From Firmicutes bacterium UBA1535 (lineage in GTDB: Bacteria > Bacillota > Clostridia > Tissierellales > Sedimentibacteraceae): 26,982 nt of DNA. The translations under genes were made by a program, and so were the position numbers. Below the pieces are notes generated by a model that made no database searches, had not been told where the DNA came from, and worked only from the letters and a program-made list of their open reading frames with translations. The stretch lies in NCBI GenBank assembly GCA_002323775.1, contig DCPV01000090.1, positions 2,984 through 29,965 on the forward strand, read 5' to 3'. Positions 1 to 7,107 of the stretch are shown here, piece by piece; positions within the stretch are counted from its first letter, which is position 1, and each line of letters opens with the position of its first letter.

Positions 1-432
1 GTATCCACCCTCTAAAGTGTAAATATTAGACGCTTCTATGCCTGCTCCCTTTAAAAGCTCTGTTGCAGCCGCAGCGTATCTTTTGCCAGAATAGCATAAC
101 AATACAATTTTTTTGCCCTTTACATCTGTATCAGCTAGTGCTTTTTCTATGTTTGCTTTAGCAGGTCCATTATCATTATTAGAAACTATAGAATCTACAT
201 CAGCAGATATAGCTCCTTTAATATGCTCTGTATCATAATCTGCTTTTTTTCTAACGTCGAAAACTATATAATCACCTTTGTTTTCTGATATAGCAGTTTT
301 AAGCTCATCTGCTTTCATATATTGTGTTGTGTCTACATCACCTTGTTTTTGATCTGATTTAGTACTGCATCCTGCAAATACGCTTAATACCAATGCAAGC
401 ACTAAAAATAAAGATAAAGATCTTTTATTCAT
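1..432 (-). CDS. Rhodanese-domain lipoprotein (3' end cut by window)
   Basis: The first 144 residues are present; the C-terminus lies beyond the window edge. The protein starts MNKRSLSLFLVLALVLSVFA and then GC, a hydrophobic signal peptide with a lipobox whose lipidated cysteine would be Cys22, so it should be anchored outside the cell membrane. Residues about 36-144 match a rhodanese domain: FDVRKKADYD near 58-67, HIKGAI at 70-75, and the active loop CYSGKR with the presumed sulfur-carrying Cys113. Single-domain rhodaneses move sulfane sulfur, but the physiological acceptor is unknown. The ATG at 430-432 follows GGAGG at a normal distance. It reads in the same direction as the kinase gene but is separated from it by a hairpin terminator and has its own candidate promoter. 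Confidence 0.9.
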   Translation of the reverse strand, partial: MNKRSLSLFLVLALVLSVFAGCSTKSDQKQGDVDTTQYMKADELKTAISENKGDYIVFDVRKKADYDTEHIKGAISADVDSIVSNNDNGPAKANIEKALADTDVKGKKIVLLCYSGKRYAAAATELLKGAGIEASNIYTLEGGY

Positions 433-544
433 TTCATCCTCCAAATTTGTTTTTGTTATTTATGTTAAGCTTTCGAAGGCCATCAACTTTATGATTTTTT
501 CCAATTTCTTTAGCATAAATACTTATTGTTTTTTAACCTCGGCT

Positions 545-573
545 AGTATACTATACGCAACAATAAAAGTAAA
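545..573 (-). promoter_or_regulatory. Candidate promoter for the rhodanese lipoprotein gene
   Basis: On the minus strand TTTACT is followed after 17 nt by TATACT, about 110 nt upstream of the start codon. The -10 is good and the -35 is weak. Confidence 0.4.
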
Positions 574-574
574 A

Positions 575-612
575 TAAAAAACATTTATAGTAATTCAATC
601 AACTATAAATGT
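575..612 (-). terminator. Terminator after the histidine kinase gene
   Basis: ACATTTATAG (581-590) pairs with CTATAAATGT (603-612) across a 12-nt loop. Read on the minus strand, the stem is followed by a run of T (plus-strand A at 575-580). The stem is AU-rich. It would end the long leftward operon and insulate the rhodanese gene. Confidence 0.65.
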
Positions 613-642
613 TTTTCATAGTGAAAATAATTTAAAATTTTA

Positions 643-1746
643 CTATTCTATCTCTACTTCCAACATATCCAATCCTATTTTTACTTTTGTTCCTCTGCCT
701 AAAGTCGATTCTATCGATATAGTGTGGGATAATTTCTTTAGAATTTTTTTGCATAAGAACAGTCCTATACCAGTTGATTTTTTGTCGGCACGCCCATTGT
801 ATCCTGTGAAGCCTTTTTCAAAAACCCTTGGCAGGTCTTCCTCTTGTATCCCTATGCCTGTGTCTTGTATAACTAAGGTTTCAGGTAAATCCTCGTCCAT
901 ATATATTGATATCGAGCCTGAGTACGTGTATTTTAAAGCGTTTGACAACAATTGCTCTATTACGAAAACCAGCCATTTTTCATCAGTTATTACACCTGCG
1001 TCTAAATCCTCATAGTTAAGCTTGATTTTTTTACGAATAAAGGATTTTGCATATTTTTTTACAGCCTGCTTAACTATCTTGTCAAGCGAATATCTTCTGA
1101 TAAGCAAATCAGATGAGTCACTTTCCATTCTTAAATACTGCAAAACCATCTCAACATATTGTTCTGTTCTAAAAAGCTGTTCTAACAGCTCCTCGTTAAT
1201 CTCTTTTTCTCTTTGTACATTTTCATTTATAGACTTATCGCTTGCCACTAACATATCTTCGTTAAGTTCAAATTCTTCTGATTGGAATTTAGAACTGTCC
1301 TGTAAACTAGATTGAAGAATTAACCTCATTGCCGAGATAGGCGTCTTAATCTGATGAACCCAAAGCGTATAATAATCCATCATATTGCTAAAAGAATTAT
1401 CTTTTTCGTAAATCACACTTAATTTGCTCCCATGAAGTATATTTATAAGCTCTTGATAGTCCTTTTCTATTTTATCATTAGCTTCCGGGAATTTTGGTAA
1501 GCTCACAGTTATAACATTTTTTAAATACTCAAGCTCTTTGTGTTTTTTATAAAACGACAAAAATCTAAAAAGAGCTATTATTATAAGTGCAAAAACACTT
1601 AACTTTACTGCATAAGCAACTGCTTCCACCGGCAAATTGTACAATGAAAAAACAACAGCAAAAATTATCGAACATATTGCAAATACTAGCATAATAAAAA
1701 TATGTTTTTTAATATATGAAAATAGAATACTTATAAAATCTTTCAT
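643..1746 (-). CDS. BceS-like intramembrane-sensing histidine kinase
   Basis: A 367-aa sensor kinase. Two N-terminal membrane segments (about residues 12-34 and 42-62) are separated by a very short outer loop, the layout of BceS/GraS kinases that sense envelope stress or antimicrobial peptides through a membrane partner. The phosphoacceptor motif is HQIKTP (His131), the N-box is NALKY (Asn269), and the ATP-lid motifs are DTGIGI (295-300) and STGIGL (324-329). An acidic, polar stretch of about 35 residues (roughly 148-183) lies between the H-box helix and the second helix of the dimerisation domain; typical BceS proteins are shorter there. The gene starts one base after the regulator stop (TAATATG), so the two are translationally coupled. 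No BceAB-type ABC transporter is visible nearby, so the stimulus is unknown. Confidence 0.9.
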   Translation of the reverse strand: MKDFISILFSYIKKHIFIMLVFAICSIIFAVVFSLYNLPVEAVAYAVKLSVFALIIIALFRFLSFYKKHKELEYLKNVITVSLPKFPEANDKIEKDYQELINILHGSKLSVIYEKDNSFSNMMDYYTLWVHQIKTPISAMRLILQSSLQDSSKFQSEEFELNEDMLVASDKSINENVQREKEINEELLEQLFRTEQYVEMVLQYLRMESDSSDLLIRRYSLDKIVKQAVKKYAKSFIRKKIKLNYEDLDAGVITDEKWLVFVIEQLLSNALKYTYSGSISIYMDEDLPETLVIQDTGIGIQEEDLPRVFEKGFTGYNGRADKKSTGIGLFLCKKILKKLSHTISIESTLGRGTKVKIGLDMLEVEIE

Positions 1747-1747
1747 A

Positions 1748-2419
1748 TTACTCCGCTAAATAACCCATTCCTTTTTTCGTTTTTATAAAATCATTTAAGC
1801 CTATATCCTCTAGCTTTTTACGAAGTCTTGTCATATTAACTGTCAAAGTATTATCATCTATAAAACTTTCGCTTTCCCAAAGCTTTTCTATTATTTTGTC
1901 TCTCGATACTACTCTGCCTATATTTTCCATTATTAACTGTAAAATCTTATATTCATTTTTAGTAAGCTCAATCTTTTTGTCCTCATAGCTAAGTGTGGTA
2001 TCACTTAAATTAAGTATCAATCCCTTATGCTCAATTATGTTCATCTGTCCTTGGATAGAATATGTTCTTCTAATAACAGCCTGTATTTTTGCAGTCAATA
2101 CATCAAGGTCAAAGGGCTTTGCGATGAAATCATCTCCGCCCATATTCATAGCCATTACAATATTCATGTTATCAGAAGCTGAGGAAATGAAAATAATAGG
2201 AGCATTAGATATTTTTCTTATCTCATTGCACCAATAAAAGCCATTGAAAAATGGAAGCATTATGTCAAGCAAAACCAAATGCGGATTGGCTTGAATGACC
2301 AGCTCCTTAATATTTTTAAAATCATCGGCACAAGTAACCTCATACTCCCATTTGAGCAAATGCTCCATGAGAATATTTGAAATTGTTTTATCATCTTCTA
2401 TTATCAGGATTTTGTACAT
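1748..2419 (-). CDS. OmpR/BceR-like response regulator
   Basis: A 223-aa regulator. The receiver domain (about 1-115) has the acidic pair at Glu8-Asp9-Asp10, phosphoacceptor Asp52 in LLDIMLP, and Lys101 in the KPF motif. The C-terminal half (about 125-223) is a winged-helix OmpR-type DNA-binding domain ending in RLRKKLED and a typical KGMGYL wing. The residues around FYWCNEIRKISNAPIIFISS resemble BceR. Its ATG (2417-2419) lies inside the end of mnaA, a 16-bp overlap, and the kinase follows after one base. The regulator is therefore expressed with the cell-wall precursor genes. The target promoters cannot be inferred from this window. Confidence 0.92.
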   Translation of the reverse strand: MYKILIIEDDKTISNILMEHLLKWEYEVTCADDFKNIKELVIQANPHLVLLDIMLPFFNGFYWCNEIRKISNAPIIFISSASDNMNIVMAMNMGGDDFIAKPFDLDVLTAKIQAVIRRTYSIQGQMNIIEHKGLILNLSDTTLSYEDKKIELTKNEYKILQLIMENIGRVVSRDKIIEKLWESESFIDDNTLTVNMTRLRKKLEDIGLNDFIKTKKGMGYLAE

Positions 2420-3531
2420 AATTTCTCTCTAAGTATTTTTACAATATTTTTAGCAGCATTTCCGTCGCCATAAGGATTTACTGCATTTGCCATTTTAGCA
2501 TATTCTTCCTTATTACTTATCAACAAGCTAATATGCTCATACACTTCTTTTCTATCTACGCCTATTAATTTTGCTGTGCCTGCTTCTATTCCCTCAGGTC
2601 TTTCTGTTTCTTTTCTAACTACCAGAACAGGCTTTCCAAGTGCCGGTGCAGATTCTTGTATTCCTCCTGAATCTGTAACTACCATATAGCTTTTTGCTAT
2701 AAGATTCATGAAAGGAAGATAATCTATAGGCTCTGTCAGATGAACTCTGCTATTGTTTCCCAGTATTTTAACAGCTATCTCTCTTACCTTTGGATTTTTG
2801 TGCATAGCATATATTATTTCTACATCTTTATTTTCATTTGCTATATCGTTAATCGCAGAGAAAATATTTTCCATATTTTTCCCAATATTTTCGCTTCTAT
2901 GCGCAGTCATAACAATTACTTTTCTGTTTTCAAAATCAATGTTGTTTATCAATTCATCGTCAAATTTGTAATTTTTGTCTAAAACCATATGGAGTGCATC
3001 AATTTCAGTATTGCCTGTTATGTATATCTTTGACTCATCATAGCCCTCTCTGAGCAAATTTTCTTTTGAGTGCTGTGTCGGAGCAAAATGATAATTTGTT
3101 AAAACCCCTGTAAGCATTCTATTAGCTTCTTCCGGATATGGAGAATACAAATCCCCACTTCTTAACCCTGCCTCTACGTGTCCAATTTTCACTCTATTAT
3201 AAAATGCCGCCAAAGCACCTGCAAGCACTGCTGTAGTATCACCTTGCACTAACAACAAATCAGGCTTAAACTCCTTTATAACTTCCTCAACCCCTACTAA
3301 TGACTTTTGAGTTACTTCTGTTAGAGTTTGTCCATGTTTAAATATATCTAAATCATAATCCGGCTTTATATCAAATATCTTCAGCATTGGGTCAATCATA
3401 TCTCTATGCTGACCTGTCACGCATACCCTTGTTATAAAGCAATCCTCTTTTTTTAATTCCTTTACTAACGGAGCCATTTTTATAGCTTCAGGTCTTGTCC
3501 CAAAAACTATTAGTATTTTTTTCTTGTCCAT
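2404..3531 (-). CDS. mnaA: UDP-N-acetylglucosamine 2-epimerase (non-hydrolysing)
   Basis: A 375-aa cytoplasmic enzyme interconverting UDP-GlcNAc and UDP-ManNAc, the ManNAc donor for teichoic acid linkage units and other envelope glycans. Family motifs are intact: GTRPEAIK (11-18), QHRD (41-44), QGDTT (96-100), HVEAGLRS (118-125), PYPEEANR (131-138), TAHRSEN and the C-terminal SGGIQES...RPEG region. Length is normal for MnaA/WecB. It lies downstream of tagO, with the 57-aa membrane protein between them, consistent with a shared glycan pathway. The 3' end overlaps the response-regulator gene. The ribosome binding site before the ATG at 3529-3531 is weak and distant (AAAGG about 12 nt upstream). 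Confidence 0.96.
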   Translation of the reverse strand: MDKKKILIVFGTRPEAIKMAPLVKELKKEDCFITRVCVTGQHRDMIDPMLKIFDIKPDYDLDIFKHGQTLTEVTQKSLVGVEEVIKEFKPDLLLVQGDTTAVLAGALAAFYNRVKIGHVEAGLRSGDLYSPYPEEANRMLTGVLTNYHFAPTQHSKENLLREGYDESKIYITGNTEIDALHMVLDKNYKFDDELINNIDFENRKVIVMTAHRSENIGKNMENIFSAINDIANENKDVEIIYAMHKNPKVREIAVKILGNNSRVHLTEPIDYLPFMNLIAKSYMVVTDSGGIQESAPALGKPVLVVRKETERPEGIEAGTAKLIGVDRKEVYEHISLLISNKEEYAKMANAVNPYGDGNAAKNIVKILREKLCTKS

Positions 3532-3566
3532 ATTTTTTCTATACCTTTCCGATAATTATATCTTAC

Positions 3567-3740
3567 TTAATATTTAATCAAAAAATAAATTACATATACC
3601 CAGCTTAAAAGACCATGAAAAATTGCCCAACCGACTGATTTCCAAGTTACGTAGCTGATAGTCATAGCCAATGCGCTACCAAATGTTATTCCGGTTTTAA
3701 TTGTTTTATTTACAAAAGTAACTTTATTTTCATCTCTCAT
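3567..3740 (-). CDS. Small two-segment membrane protein, 57 aa, unknown function
   Basis: An ATG at 3738-3740 opens a 57-codon frame ending in TAA at 3567. It begins MRDENKVTFVNKTIKTG and ends VYVIYFLIKY. A GAGGAG ribosome binding site lies about 9 nt upstream, which is strong support for translation. The product has a short charged N-terminus and two hydrophobic stretches (about residues 17-34 and 36-56), with several Trp and Tyr near the segment ends. It sits between tagO (22 nt upstream) and mnaA (35 nt downstream), all on the minus strand, so it is probably co-transcribed with envelope-glycan genes. I do not recognise a named family; a role at the membrane beside TagO is only inference. 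Confidence 0.75.
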   Translation of the reverse strand: MRDENKVTFVNKTIKTGITFGSALAMTISYVTWKSVGWAIFHGLLSWVYVIYFLIKY

Positions 3741-3762
3741 ACAATATATCTCCTCTAAAATT

Positions 3763-4794
3763 TTATTTTCTACTCGCTTTTTTGATTAAGTTCAGCCTGT
3801 TAGCTAATATAAGTATGAGTAAAGCGACTATTACGCCAACCCATATCCCTGTTTTTGTATCACTGTTAGAAATAAATACTGCTGTTAATCCAAGAAATAT
3901 GCTTATTCCATATAAAACAAGAACAGTCTGCTTATGATTAAGTCCCTTTTTCATCAATTGGTGATGCAAATGCTCCTTATCCGCTTCCATTATAGATTTT
4001 TTATTAATAATTCTCCTAACAATAGCAAAGAAAGTATCTAATATCGGAAGTCCTATAGCAAATATCGGAACTATCAAGGTTATCGCAGCTACACTCTTTA
4101 CAGCTCCAAGTATCGCTACTATTGACAGCATATATCCCAAAAGCATCGAACCGGTATCACCCATAAAAATCTTTGCCGGATTGAAGTTATGAGGTAAAAA
4201 TCCAAAGGCTGCTCCTGCCACGATAGCACATTCGACTATTACAAAGCTATAGCCCTTAGTAATTATAGTCAAAAGCAAGGTAAGTGCTGCTATACCTGAA
4301 ACACCTGCGGCTAATCCATCCAAGCCATCAATTAAATTAATTGTATTTGTAATACCCACTATCCAAATTATAGTCATAGGTATTGACAATGAGTTTAAAA
4401 GACTAAGCCCTGCTGTTTGAAAAGGGTTAGTTATAAAGTATATTCTTACTCCTCCATAAACTGCGATAATGGCTGCAATAATTTGAAATCCTAATTTAAT
4501 TTTTGCAGGCATCTCATACATATCATCTACTATTCCAACTAAAACGAGTAAGCTTGCACCTATCATTACAGATACGTTTGTTTTGTTGTGAGGTAAAAAA
4601 ACATACATACATGCCATAATAGCTATATACATAGCAATTCCTCCAAAATATGGCATTGCGTCCTTGTGTATTTTTCTTTCTGTCTTTGGAACATCTAAGG
4701 CTCCTACTTTTATGGCTAATTTTCTTGCAAGCGGTGTTACTAAAAAGGATATTACAAATGCGAAGAAAAATGCCATAACATACAACTTATCCAT
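3763..4794 (-). CDS. tagO: Undecaprenyl-phosphate GlcNAc-1-phosphate transferase (TagO/WecA family)
   Basis: A 343-aa polytopic membrane enzyme with about 10-11 hydrophobic segments. It transfers GlcNAc-1-phosphate from UDP-GlcNAc to undecaprenyl phosphate, the first membrane step of wall teichoic acid and related glycans. Conserved cytoplasmic motifs are present: PYFGG (48-52), the Asp pair VDD (Asp90-Asp91), NxxNLIDGLDG (150-160), IFMGDTGS (209-216, catalytic Asp213) and the HLHH motif (275-278). The HLHH motif and general length favour TagO/WecA over MraY, which normally sits in the mur cluster. It lies 21 nt downstream of rpiB and upstream of the 57-aa protein and mnaA. The ATG at 4792-4794 has AGAAAGGAAA upstream. 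Confidence 0.95.
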   Translation of the reverse strand: MDKLYVMAFFFAFVISFLVTPLARKLAIKVGALDVPKTERKIHKDAMPYFGGIAMYIAIMACMYVFLPHNKTNVSVMIGASLLVLVGIVDDMYEMPAKIKLGFQIIAAIIAVYGGVRIYFITNPFQTAGLSLLNSLSIPMTIIWIVGITNTINLIDGLDGLAAGVSGIAALTLLLTIITKGYSFVIVECAIVAGAAFGFLPHNFNPAKIFMGDTGSMLLGYMLSIVAILGAVKSVAAITLIVPIFAIGLPILDTFFAIVRRIINKKSIMEADKEHLHHQLMKKGLNHKQTVLVLYGISIFLGLTAVFISNSDTKTGIWVGVIVALLILILANRLNLIKKASRK

Positions 4795-4815
4795 GATGCT
4801 TTCCTTTCTGCGCCT

Positions 4816-5253
4816 CTACTTCCCGATATTCATAATTTTTTCAACACGCTTAATATGCCTTCCACCCTCAAATTCTGTGTCAAGCCATGTTTCTACTATG
4901 TCTAAAGCTAAATTTTTCCCAACGATGCCTGCTCCTAATGCTAACATATTAGCATCGTTATGAAGTCTTGTCATTTTCGCCATAAAGCTATCAGTGCATA
5001 AAGCACATCTAATTCCATTAACCTTATTGGCAGCTATTGAAATTCCTATACCGGTTGTACATACTACTATTCCCTTATCAGCTTCTTTATTTGCTACTAA
5101 TAAGGCTGCCTTTTCTCCGTAGTCAGGATAATCAACAGAATCTAAGCTGTATGTACCAGCGTCAAGCACTTCAACTCCTTTATTTTCTAAATATTTCTTT
5201 ATAATCTCTTTTAATTCATAACCACCGTGGTCACATCCTAATGATATTTTCAT
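4816..5253 (-). CDS. rpiB: Ribose-5-phosphate isomerase B
   Basis: A 145-aa RpiB/LacAB-family sugar-phosphate isomerase interconverting ribulose-5-phosphate and ribose-5-phosphate. Visible signatures are GCDHGGYELK near the N-terminus (His9), the catalytic loop VVCTTGIGISIAANK with Cys65, His98 in TRLHNDANML, and RHIKRVEKI near the end. Its place after the Sua5-phosphatase gene matches the ywlC-ywlE-ywlF order of Bacillus subtilis, where ywlF encodes RpiB, so the pentose function is favoured over galactose-6-phosphate isomerase. An AAGGAG site lies upstream of the ATG at 5251-5253. Confidence 0.95.
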   Translation of the reverse strand: MKISLGCDHGGYELKEIIKKYLENKGVEVLDAGTYSLDSVDYPDYGEKAALLVANKEADKGIVVCTTGIGISIAANKVNGIRCALCTDSFMAKMTRLHNDANMLALGAGIVGKNLALDIVETWLDTEFEGGRHIKRVEKIMNIGK

Positions 5254-5317
5254 TGTATTTTATCTCCTTAAATTACTATATTTTTATAAAATTATATTAT
5301 TCTCTTGCTTTTCATTG

Positions 5318-6808
5318 TCAAATCATCAAGCTATCACTTATTTTTAAGATTTCACCTCTAATCTCCTCGCTGCATGACTGATAAACGTTGTGGCTTCTGC
5401 CATAAGGGTCTTGTATATTGAATGAAGTTATTTTACCTTCTAAATTATTATATCTTCTCAATAAAATTTCCTTGTGCTGATTGGTCATTGTTATAATTAA
5501 ATCAGCCTCCTCAAGCATCTTTTCGTTTATTAGCCTTGATTTGTGCTTGCTTATATCTATACCCATTTTATTAAGCACAAGAACAGCATTTTGGCTTGGA
5601 TTATCTCCATCAATAGCACTTATACCGGCAGATGAAATTTCTATATCCCATCCTTTTTGACGTGCTATATCTTTCATTATACCCTCTGCCATTGGACTTC
5701 TGCAAGTATTTCCTGTGCAAACAAACAATACTTTAAGTTTTCCAAGCTCAATTTTTTTACTTGCAGCCTTTCCAAGCCTATTCATTATAGCACCGCCAAT
5801 ACCTTTATCATCAAAGGATTCTGACAATATCACATTCACATTTGATGAATCAAAGCTACGCAGAACATCGAATAAATTAGTTGCTATTGTCAAAGGATTT
5901 TTTCTATCTCCCACTACTTTAATTACAACTTCATCATTCAGATTATCATAAAAGCTTCTTGTTTGTTCACTAGCAATAATCCCGACTTTCTTTGCTTTTC
6001 TTATATACTCCTTGCAATCTTTTTTTATTGAATTTACTGTTTTTTTCAAACTGCCTTTGTACAATATAAGCTCCGCCTTTGGTGAATAATGCCTGTACTT
6101 CTGTCCGGGAGATTTTGGAACTATTTTTTCATCACTTTTTATTATAGCAGGGTCTGTGTCGCATTTTCCAAAAAGTCTTTCTATATCTTCCTTTGTTACC
6201 TTTCCGGGTCTTAATATTGTCGGTATATCACCTGTAATATCTACAACTGATGATTCAAGACCTATATCACAGCTTCCTCCATCAATTATCATATCAACCC
6301 TACCAAGCATATCCTCTATTACATGCTGTGCAGAGGTTGGACTTGGCTTGCCGGAAGTATTGGCACTTGGAGCTGCTATTGGACAACCACTAAGTCTTAT
6401 TAGCTCTCTTGCAATTTTGTTTTCCGGCATCCTAACCGCAACTGTTTCTAATCCTGCTGTTATCTTATAGCTTATTATATCCTTTTTATCAAAAATCATA
6501 GTTAATGGTCCCGGCCAAAATTTATCTGCCATAATTTCAGCATTTTCAGGGATTTCTCTGACTAATTTATTTAGCTCATCCATAGATATTATATGTACAA
6601 TCAAAGGATTATCGCTTGGTCTGCCCTTTGCTTTATATATCTTATCGCAAGCATCTTCATCAAGTGCATTAGCACCTAAGCCATAGACTGTCTCTGTTGG
6701 AAATATTACTGTTCCGCCATTTTTTATTATCGATGCTGCCTCTGATAAAATTTCATAATCTATATTATTTGGATTTATTTTAACAAGTTTTGTATCTATT
6801 ATATCCAA
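5318..6808 (-). CDS. sua5: Fusion of threonylcarbamoyl-AMP synthase (Sua5) and low-MW phosphatase (YwlE-like)
   Basis: A 496-aa two-function protein. Residues about 15-210 form the YrdC/Sua5 domain (FPTETVYGLGANA at 36-48, GRPSDNPL at 62-69, APSANTSGKPSPT at 146-158), which makes threonylcarbamoyl-AMP for the t6A37 tRNA modification. Residues about 235-352 form the Sua5 C-terminal domain, with PGQKYRHYSPKAEL and MNRLGKAASKKI. Without a stop or long linker a low-molecular-weight phosphatase starts at about residue 357: CTGNTCRSP with nucleophile Cys364 and Arg370, and DPYGRS as the catalytic Asp loop. Thr368 replaces the Ile of typical tyrosine phosphatases; in B. subtilis YwlE the same Thr gives phosphoarginine specificity. 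In Bacillus these are separate genes, ywlC and ywlE. The start is TTG (6806-6808), supported by AAAGGA upstream and the normal Sua5 N-terminal length. Confidence 0.93.
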   Translation of the reverse strand: MDIIDTKLVKINPNNIDYEILSEAASIIKNGGTVIFPTETVYGLGANALDEDACDKIYKAKGRPSDNPLIVHIISMDELNKLVREIPENAEIMADKFWPGPLTMIFDKKDIISYKITAGLETVAVRMPENKIARELIRLSGCPIAAPSANTSGKPSPTSAQHVIEDMLGRVDMIIDGGSCDIGLESSVVDITGDIPTILRPGKVTKEDIERLFGKCDTDPAIIKSDEKIVPKSPGQKYRHYSPKAELILYKGSLKKTVNSIKKDCKEYIRKAKKVGIIASEQTRSFYDNLNDEVVIKVVGDRKNPLTIATNLFDVLRSFDSSNVNVILSESFDDKGIGGAIMNRLGKAASKKIELGKLKVLFVCTGNTCRSPMAEGIMKDIARQKGWDIEISSAGISAIDGDNPSQNAVLVLNKMGIDISKHKSRLINEKMLEEADLIITMTNQHKEILLRRYNNLEGKITSFNIQDPYGRSHNVYQSCSEEIRGEILKISDSLMI

Positions 6809-6861
6809 AATTTATCAATCCTTTCGTCAAATTATAATAAAATTAACCTTACTAAGATTAA

Positions 6862-6890
6862 ATTATAATATTTTAGCACAAATTTATCAA
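6862..6890 (-). promoter_or_regulatory. Promoter of the leftward sua5-rpiB-tagO-mnaA operon
   Basis: On the minus strand TTGATA is followed after exactly 17 nt by a perfect TATAAT, about 55 nt upstream of the TTG start. On the plus strand the same block offers TTATCA-18-TATAAT (6884-6913), so it may fire in both directions. Confidence 0.65.
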
Positions 6891-6918
6891 GCTTTAAATA
6901 TAAGGTTTATAATAAAAA

Positions 6919-6940
6919 GGCGAAACAAGTTTCTCCCTTA
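6919..6940. repeat. Short palindromic repeat, copy 1
   Basis: GGCGAAACAAGTTTCTCCCT and the following TA. The stem GGCGAAA/TTTCTCC has one mismatch around the tetraloop CAAG. It is related to the copies at 8229-8250 and 25483-25504. It lies just after a possible rightward -10 (TATAAT at 6908-6913). Confidence 0.5.
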
Positions 6941-6974
6941 ACACACAGGAAAGAGAATTTTCCTATGTGTTAAG
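6937..6974. other. 16-bp inverted repeat between divergent genes
   Basis: CTTAACACACAGGAAA (6937-6952) and TTTCCTATGTGTTAAG (6959-6974) are inverted, with a 6-nt spacer. There is a single non-complementary position, which becomes a G-U pair if the minus strand is transcribed. No T-run follows on either side, so it is not an ordinary terminator. It lies upstream of the eamA promoter and outside the sua5 promoter. It could be an operator or an RNA hairpin in a long eamA leader. Confidence 0.6.
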
Positions 6975-7037
6975 ATACTAAATTGCTTTAAGTTAGAAAT
7001 AATTAAAATTATTTTTATGTAAAATTTAAAGTTTTTC

Positions 7038-7066
7038 TTGTTAAATATCATACAAAATGATAGGAT
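7038..7066 (+). promoter_or_regulatory. Possible eamA promoter
   Basis: TTGTTA is followed after 17 nt by TAGGAT, 41 nt before the start codon. The -10 is imperfect. A stronger-looking -10 (TATAAT, 6908-6913) lies further upstream, so the true start is uncertain. Confidence 0.35.
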
Positions 7067-7107
7067 ATTCTACATAAAAATTTTGCAAAAAAGAAGGACA
7101 ATATTAA

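Noticed and set aside
5700..5760. Frameshift or assembly artefact joining Sua5 and the phosphatase
   Set aside because: The frame is continuous, both domains have complete motifs and the junction lacks homopolymer anomalies or a lost stop with leftover ribosome binding site; it was kept as a real fusion.
6937..6974. Intrinsic terminator
   Set aside because: No T-run on either strand, and no gene ends there: both neighbours start and point away.
7038..7055. Rex-like sequence at the eamA promoter (TTGTTAAATATCATACAA)
   Set aside because: One half-site is perfect but the other matches only 4 of 7 positions, and there is no redox link for this transporter.
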